Below, one piece after another: positions 57,826 to 64,000 of a stretch of DNA of 64,000 nt; positions within the stretch are counted from its first letter, which is position 1, and every line of letters starts with the position of its first letter. Position numbers and translations under genes: made by a program. The stretch comes from Lampris incognitus (Eukaryota > Chordata > Actinopteri > Lampriformes > Lampridae): the NCBI RefSeq assembly GCF_029633865.1, contig NC_079214.1, forward strand, positions 19,408,119 through 19,472,118, written 5' to 3'. The notes under the pieces are model-generated. The model made no database searches, was not told where the DNA came from, and worked only from the letters and a program-made list of their open reading frames with translations.

Positions 57826-60800
57826 ATGACCAGTGGGTATCCGCATGTATTGTTACTCTTAAGACATTTATGCCCCTCTGTCTTTACCATTTTGTTCGCG
57901 TTGTTGTCGCCGCTCTTCGTTTCGCCGCTCATAGAAATGGCGTCTGCCGACCAGGGTTCTGTCTATTTGCTGGTGGAGATAACGTCCATGAGACGCTTCT
58001 AGAGTTAACTAAACGCATTCGGTGCCTTGAACCATGTTTTTTGAGTGCTAACGGGGCTATCTGCTAAGGCAAACGGGGGTTGCATCCATCTATGGATTCT
58101 GATCATCTGTAACATGAAGCACGCATCCTTTAAAAATTGTAAACATTGAATGCTCCGCCAGCAATTACCCCAACCCTCGGCCTGCAGTAGAAGACAAGAA
58201 TGAGATAAACGAGTCTGATATCACGTTTAACGCTTGGTAAATGGCTAACTTTGTTGTATTTACAATCTGACTCTGGCCTCATTAAATGTATTTGCTAGGT
58301 CAGTGTAGCATCTCTACGATATAGCTTAAATGTGTTTGCTTTGGGTCCTAACCTAATTCCTAAGAGCGCCTCTGCCACGTAGGCTGCAATCCGCCAGTTG
58401 TTTTTTTTTTTTTTTGCAAAGTAAAAATCTACCGTCGCATCTCTGAAAGTGTCTGTAGATATGTTGAAGTTGTACAGGACATTAGAACTACCTGTTTTCC
58501 CTACTAGGTTGCATGTTCGCTGAAAGACATTGGAGGTTGTTTTGATTTAATCATGGTTCAAGTTTGATTTACTGCTATTTAGTCCAAAACACTTTTTTCC
58601 TTTATTGCAGGAGGAAACCAGCGTGAACTTTTGCAAAGTAAAAAACTAAAACCCAGCAACAACCACATCTACCATCGAATCTGTGTCTTAACTGTCTGTG
58701 GATATGCTGAAGTTATACAGGACATTAGAAATACTTTGTTTTTCCAACTAGGTTGCATTTTTGCTGAAAGGCATTGGAAGCGGTTTGGATTTCATCGTCG
58801 CTCATATTTGATTGTTTGACTGCCGTTTAGTCCAAATCGCATCTTTTTTTTTTCTTTATTGCAGGGGGAAACCAGCGTGAGCTTGCACGCCAGAAAAATG
58901 CCAAAAAGCAAGGTGACCAAAGCAAGGGGAAGAGGAACGAGGATGGGTTGTCTGCTGCTGCACGGAAGCTGAGGTACGTAAGATCAACAGCCAACTTTTC
59001 CCCCAACCCGTCATAATTTAACCCCTGTAATATATCTTGGGTTGTCAAAATGATGGCCGGTTTTTAAACTCTGTCAAGATAAATACCCAATGGACATAGT
59101 AATGCATTGCATATGTTAGTATGCCTATTAGGAAACGACTGACACCAAACTTAAAATTTTAAGTATAATGCTATTTTTAAATAACTTAAACTTCAGAGAG
59201 ACATGATCGAACTTGAATAGCAAAATTGAATGAATAGCAAAATTGAATTATCTGAAAAACAAAATAGAAAACACATATTGCCATCTAACAAACGTAACAA
59301 GGCCCGTAAAACGTGAAATGTAAAAAAAAAGGGAAAAAAACTGAAAATAACTATTGAAACAGTCCTAAAAAACGACTGGGACTTAAAAACTACTAGAACG
59401 ACCATGGTCTGTCAAAATGACTCCTACAGTTTTTAAACTCTATTCTGTCACGATGAATACCCAAATGAGATATTAATGCATTTCATATGTTAGTATGTCT
59501 GTTAAACAACTGACACCAAAATTAACATTTTAACAACTTTAATACTATTTTTCAAACAATTTAAAATCGCCGCTGTTCAACGCCTGTAAATACTGCAACG
59601 CCTCGGTAGTAGTCATGGTGCATTTGAGATGGCGTCTGTAACCAGACATGTTGGCAATAATCAGAAATCAAGTTTAGACTATTTCTCTGCATTGGAGAAT
59701 GCTAGTGTGTTTCTAGGACAGAGCAATGAACTTCAGGAAGGAAATGATGCGACCAACACACGTCAAATAGTGACATGACACACACGATCACGTGCAAATT
59801 ATGAGCCGTAACGGCTCATGGTCGTTTTAGGTAGATCATAACTTTTTTTGTGCAATTGATCTAAAACTAATTTTAATAAAAATATGTGCAATTTTATGAG
59901 CATTCAGGGAGCGGCAGGCCTGTATCTTTTTCACAAAGTTATTAAACTTTGAAAATCCAAAACTGTCCTAGTGATGGCCTTGATCGTTCTAGTGTTAAAT
60001 GAAAAACTCTTTAATGGGGAAAAACATGGTACAAGAATAGAAGTATCTGTATTTTAATGCGACTAACAGCACTTGACGGCACAAACTAGTATCGGGCCTA
60101 TAGTAATTTTCATGATTTCCACAATTTTTCTAGGTAAAAGAGGGTTATTTGCAATCTTTCAATTTGGTGTAAAGTAGGGGGTGATTCACAAATTGTTAAT
60201 AGGTTTGATTTTCCACCTTGGGGCAAACTAGGGCTGTCCCCGACCAAAGATTTTCCCCTGTCCCCTAGTAATCATTAGTCAAGCCATTTGTCGACTAGTC
60301 AACACACATTTATGATATTAATGTAATTGTTTAATTTTTTTTTTTTTGGGGGGGGGGCATCCGAAAATGTATTGAGTTCCGGTGCTGGGAAAGAATGTCA
60401 TAAGTAATATTGTTAACACTGTGCTAGATTACAGAGAAATACAAAACCATAATAATAAGCCTTTAAAATATAAATTACAAGCTCAGTCAGGAAGCGAGCC
60501 GTTTGTTATCAACATCGGCAAAAGCGGTAATAATTCTGAATGTGTCGGAACAACCAGCAAGGAGACTGAACATTTTGTTAATTTTCATCATGTATAACAT
60601 CACACAACTTTTGAACTTGTAACACCAACACAATAATTTGAGCTTTTAAAATATAAATTTTACAAGCATACACACGAAGCGAGTCACTTGTTAATGACAC
60701 CGGCAAAAACGGTAATGAATAATGATTCTGAATTTGTCAAATTTACAGCTCTCATACATTTCATTCAGCATACAGGGTTTTTTGTTTTTAGCGTTTCATA

Positions 60801-61560
60801 CAGCCCCCCCCCCCCCCCCTCCGCAAGCCATGAAAAGTCGATCGACTTGAGACTTCTCATCGGCTAATGTTTGGTCGACTATTAGGGGGCAGCCCTTGGG
60901 CAAACGATTAAACTATCCCCATGACATCAATGCTGATGTCACATGTTTTCAGTAATTTTTGATATCAGCAATTATGAATAAGTAAATGTATTCTTTGTGA
61001 ATGAATAGTAATCCCACAGCAAATAAAGAATGAGCTTTTATACTTTTATAAATCCAATACCCTATACTTTGTCACACCACTGCTTTTAATACACCTTAGA
61101 TGAACATCTCAAAAGCATTAGAAGCGGGATGAAGGACTTGCATGTGCTGAAAAACTTTAGGAGAACATTTTTCATAATGTATTTTTGAGTCTGGTTTAGG
61201 CATTGCCTTTTAGTTTTTTGAATTTCTCAAAAGCAACCAGCCAGATATGTTTGTGATAATTTCAGTTGTGTCTTGCATCAGTGACAGAAGTCTTGGAACA
61301 TGTCATGTTTAGTCCAATCAAATTTGAACTTATTCAATATAATTCTATCTCTGGAAAACAGGTAGCCATGGAAATGCATTATAACTCTTATATAGGTGAC
61401 AGTGAAGCTTATCCTACTTTAATAGCAAATGTGTCTTTTGTTCAACTTTTAAATGTATTAACTCATGAATCTTTGTTTCTTTTTAAGGGATGCAGAGATA
61501 ATGCAACAGAAGCAGAAAAAGTCAACTGAAGGCGGGAAAGCAAATGACAAGTCCAAATAA
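57826..61560 (+). CDS. serf2: small EDRK-rich factor 2 (SERF2), 3 coding exons
   Basis: Coding exons are 57826-57832 (7 nt: Met, Thr and one base), 58865-58973 and 61488-61560, giving 62 residues plus stop, close to the ~59 residues usual for SERF2. Exon 2 encodes the conserved [14 protein letters not shown] and [16 protein letters not shown] blocks; exon 3 encodes [12 protein letters not shown] and a short Lys-rich tail. The acceptors (TTATTGCAG and TTTTTAAG) and the exon 2 donor GTACGT fit, and phases agree at both junctions. The exon 1 donor GTGGGT is weaker. SERF proteins are small, highly charged and disordered; the family is known to speed amyloid formation of other proteins and to bind RNA, in cytosol and nucleus. 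Exon 1 is the least certain part; an ATG exon elsewhere upstream is the alternative. Confidence 0.88.
58414..58880 (+). repeat. tandem duplication across the SERF2 intron 1/exon 2 boundary
   Basis: Units at about 58414-58630 and 58631-58880 share, in order, TTTGCAAAGTAAAAA, a GTCTGTxGATATG block, ACAGGACATTAGAA, CTAGGTTGCAT, GCTGAAAG, TTTAGTCCAAA, a T-rich tract, TTATTGCAG and GGAAACCAGCGTGA. The first unit therefore carries a second copy of the acceptor and the first ~16 nt of exon 2 (58611-58626). Confidence 0.92.
59049..59570 (+). repeat. direct duplication in SERF2 intron 2
   Basis: About 59049-59190 and 59416-59570 share GTTTTTAAACTCT, GATxAATACCCAA, CATATGTTAGTATG, AACTGACACCAAA and TACTATTTTT in the same order, about 367 bp apart, with moderate divergence. 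Confidence 0.85.
60229..60897. mobile_element. hAT-type non-autonomous transposon (669 bp) in SERF2 intron 2
   Basis: The ends TAGGGCTGTCCCC and GGGGGCAGCCCTT are imperfect inverted repeats, with further GTCGACTA sequence near both ends. A perfect 8 bp duplication GGGCAAAC flanks it (60221-60228 and 60898-60905), the hAT hallmark. Inside, about 60460-60560 and 60640-60745 are a diverged tandem duplication sharing TAAAATATAAATT and GAAGCGAG. There is no transposase. A T/G run (60341-60357) and a C run (60803-60819) flank the core. Confidence 0.92.
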
Positions 61561-61925
61561 TGTCAGAAGCCCAAGACAAGTTAAGATCAGTGTTCAAGAA
61601 GGTCCTTTGTCTGACATTCTTCTTGATATTTATGAGAATGGATCTTTTTAATTTTTCGTCTAGACTCAAGAATCTCAGATCCTACATTCTTCCCCATGGC
61701 AAATGACATTGCTTGTTGTTTATTGGAATTGTTCTATTGAACCGGGTGAAATAAAGTCGACTTAGTGGTTTTCCCACTTTGGTCGTGCATGTCATTCAGA
61801 GGAGCATCAGTGGTATAAGCAGCAGGAGGGATTAACAATTCTTGAAGCATCTGCGAACAATTATGTATTTTTGTATCAAATGTCCCCTAATGGTTCCAAA
61901 TAAAGTGTATCGGTTTAGTTTATGC
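61561..61925 (+). promoter_or_regulatory. SERF2 3' UTR with polyadenylation signals
   Basis: AATAAA occurs at 61750-61755 and 61899-61904 after the SERF2 stop. Either could end the transcript, giving 3' UTRs of roughly 210 or 360 nt. Confidence 0.6.
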
Positions 61926-62430
61926 TTTCTTGGGTTATTGTGCATGTTCACAGGTTTTACTACCTTCTAAATCACTTTATTCCTTCTAATGGAAATAATC
62001 AAGAACAAACTGGGAGGTTGGATTGAGAATGCTCTTCATCTATAATGTTCATCAAAACTTGTATAGCATTAAGAATTTTTTTTAATAAATTTTCCACATT
62101 TTAAATTTCTCAAGTTTTAATTTGTCAGTGGATATATATTAAAGCGTTTATAAATACAAGAAATTAGCTGCTTTTCAATGTATTCTGATATTTTAAATGA
62201 TTTTTGTCATCTACTGATTACATATGACCTGTGGGTGGATTGGGACTGCCTGTTTGTATGCCATTTCACTCAGATGCTATCATCTTTAACCATTTCTGAC
62301 CTTGTGGTTTTTAATCTTAACCCCCAACTCAGGTTCTAAATTAAACCCTGCACCTTAACCTGTTCTTATCTAATGTTAACCCTTATTTTAATCCAATGTT
62401 AAAGTGGCGTACGAATTGTCACGAAATGGA
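61926..62430. other. AT-rich intergenic spacer
   Basis: No gene or repeat recognised between the SERF2 3' end and the GC-richer segment at 62.43 kb. Confidence 0.45.
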
Positions 62431-63400
62431 TTATCACAGTCCTAAATCCCGCCCCTTTCCCCGTGCTCCAATCACAACAGAGCAACTGCTGCCATTTTCC
62501 GTGACTGTCAGGCAGGTCTGGTCCGTTCTTGACATCGAGCGGTGGAGCCAATTAAACCGGGGAGCAGACAGGAAATGATTGACCATCAGAAACATCAAGC
62601 CAGAAATAATACTGATCAAATGCAAAAGGGTTATCGGTTCAATATCCATTGTATTGGAAAAGTGCACGGACGCCAGTTTTTTCTTTGCTATTAAAACAGT
62701 AAATTGTCAATTCGGGTTTAATTTTTCAGCTTTTGCGTTTCAGCCTGAAACGGTGTGGCAAGCGAATTTGAGATGATTGTTTTTCTAAGAATGCCATGTC
62801 CTCAACCGCTGGCTCGGGGAGCGACACTCGGGATAGCGATCTGGAAACCAAACGGGAGCAAGCTTCCCAGAGGTTTGGATGGGCGAATAAATGTCGTTCA
62901 CCTCTCAGTTTAAGCCTGACGGATGTTCCCCGTTCCCTAGCGAAACACGTTATTCATTTCGAGAGCTCCAGGCTGATGCATAGGTCTCGTTGCTGACGGC
63001 AGACTGCATTACCATTCACTGCAGACAATCGCCGCCGGACCAGGATGTGGTTTTAATTAAAGGAGAAGCAAGCTTCTGAGCAAAATGTCCTAGAGACTCT
63101 ATGGAGAGAAACCAGAGAAATCCCCAAAGCAGCCATTTACACAAGCAAATGTATAACCCCCAACTGCAAAACGAGATTATCAATTGTAAATTTCTGCTTT
63201 CAGTCGCACGTATATAAACATAATAAAAAGCTTTCAGGAATTTGACGGGGACAGAGTTCACATCGACATTAGCAACTTTCACCAGGATAACAGTGACGTA
63301 AGGTGTTTTACAGATACTGGTAAATTAGCTACAGCCTTCTTATTCGTCGTCCTTTAGGAACCTCGTCCCAGATGATGAGATGTCGTTCGGAGGTGGTTAG
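62431..63400 (+). other. possible promoter/first-exon region of an unknown gene
   Basis: CCCGCCCC near 62447 (GC-box-like) and a CCAAT sequence near 62467 precede an open frame at 62796-62996 (66 codons, MSSTAGSGSDTRDSDLETKR at its start). The composition differs from the AT-rich spacer to the left. I do not recognise the peptide and cannot tell whether it is a real exon. Confidence 0.25.
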
Positions 63401-63573
63401 ACTGCCACGGTATTTGGAGAGTAACTAAACTAGTGAGTTTACTGCCATCTACAGGTTAAAAAGCATGCTAGACTGGTCTTGGTACGCTGACGCCAGCGTT
63501 GCAGGATAAACAGCTGCAGCTAATAACAACAATGAGCGTTTAAAAGCAAAGACAGGAATTCGTATTATTCAAC

Positions 63574-64000
63574 ATGAAACCAGGTTTCAGTCCTCGTGGG
63601 GGCCGAGGAGGTCGAGGAAGAGGAGGCTTTCGCGGTGGGCGAGGTGGAGGAGCTGGGAGAAGCTTTGGGAAACGTGGAGAGGGGGGGTTAGGGGTGGGAG
63701 AGGTGGCAGTTTCAAATCACCAGGTAGAGGGGCTAACGGGCACCCCAAGGGGTAGAGGAGGCTTTGGTGGAGGGACGAAAGTCTTGGTGGAGCCACACAG
63801 ACATGAAGGTGTGTTTATCTGCAGAGGCAAGGAGGATGCCCTTGTGACCAAGAACATAGTTATGGGAGATTCTGTCTATGGAGCGAATAGGATTAGCGTG
63901 GAGGAAGAAGAGACAAAGACTGAATACAGGGCATGGAATTCATTCCGTTCTAAGTTGGCAGCAGCAATATTAGGAGGTGTGAACCAGATGCATATAAAAC
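63574..64000 (+). pseudogene. fbl: fibrillarin (FBL) intronless copy, cut by window end
   Basis: From the ATG at 63574 the frame is open to the window end (142 codons, incomplete). It starts [13 protein letters not shown], continues into a Gly/Arg-rich domain, then [20 protein letters not shown] near residue 69, [18 protein letters not shown] near 118 and the start of the methyltransferase domain. Fibrillarin is the nucleolar box C/D snoRNP 2'-O-methyltransferase. The normal vertebrate gene has several introns in this part; none is present here, so a processed retrocopy is most likely. In the Gly/Arg domain, 63684-63745 reads as Gly/Arg/Ser-rich sequence ([14 protein letters not shown]) in the neighbouring frame, so two compensating indels have replaced part of that domain. 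A functional retrogene cannot be excluded because the frame stays open. Confidence 0.82.

Noticed and set aside
58631-58819. 62-codon open frame as a separate gene
   Set aside because: It is the continuation of the duplicated SERF2 exon 2 start into intron sequence; at most an alternative C-terminus.

Overview
The window looks like a piece of a ray-finned fish (teleost) nuclear genome. Evidence: dense CA/GT microsatellites, several tRNA-derived SINE families, decayed L2-, RTE- and Rex3-type LINEs, Tc1, hAT and THAP-type DNA transposons, Ty3/gypsy and BEL/Pao LTR elements, and spliced eukaryotic genes with GT-AG introns. I see no prokaryotic features, rRNA, true tRNA genes or CRISPR arrays.

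Layout. From 1 to about 31.4 kb there is no host gene I can recognise. It holds microsatellites and a patchwork of decayed transposons: L2 LINEs at 1.65-3.17, 6.37-8.61, 9.42-11.70 and 12.31-13.99 kb, a Tc1 fragment at 5.78-6.35 kb, two RTE-like LINE ends at 22.87-23.42 and 28.40-29.11 kb, and three SINE families. Many sit inside one another. From about 31.4 to 41.8 kb lies a degenerate BEL/Pao retrotransposon. It is split at 35793-40429 by a 4.6 kb THAP-domain DNA transposon, which itself carries a long fold-back element in its intron. A Rex3 endonuclease fragment (41.8-42.2 and 47.17-47.20 kb) is split by a minus-strand Ty3/gypsy element with 201 bp LTRs (42213-47171). A V-SINE-like repeat, a SINE tail and a 1.4 kb solo LTR are nested at 47.2-49.2 kb. 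A young plus-strand Ty3/gypsy element with almost identical 0.6 kb LTRs fills 49337-57270.

Host genes lie at the right end. SERF2 (small EDRK-rich factor 2) has three coding exons between 57826 and 61560, starting about 0.56 kb beyond the gypsy 3' LTR. The boundary of its intron 1 and exon 2 is locally duplicated, and intron 2 carries a hAT-type non-autonomous element. The window ends inside an intronless fibrillarin (FBL) copy starting at 63574, most likely a processed retrocopy.

The mobile elements do not form one pathway. Several pieces work as autonomous/non-autonomous pairs: LINE proteins moving SINE tails, and transposases moving MITEs. Target-site duplications at several junctions give a relative order of insertion.
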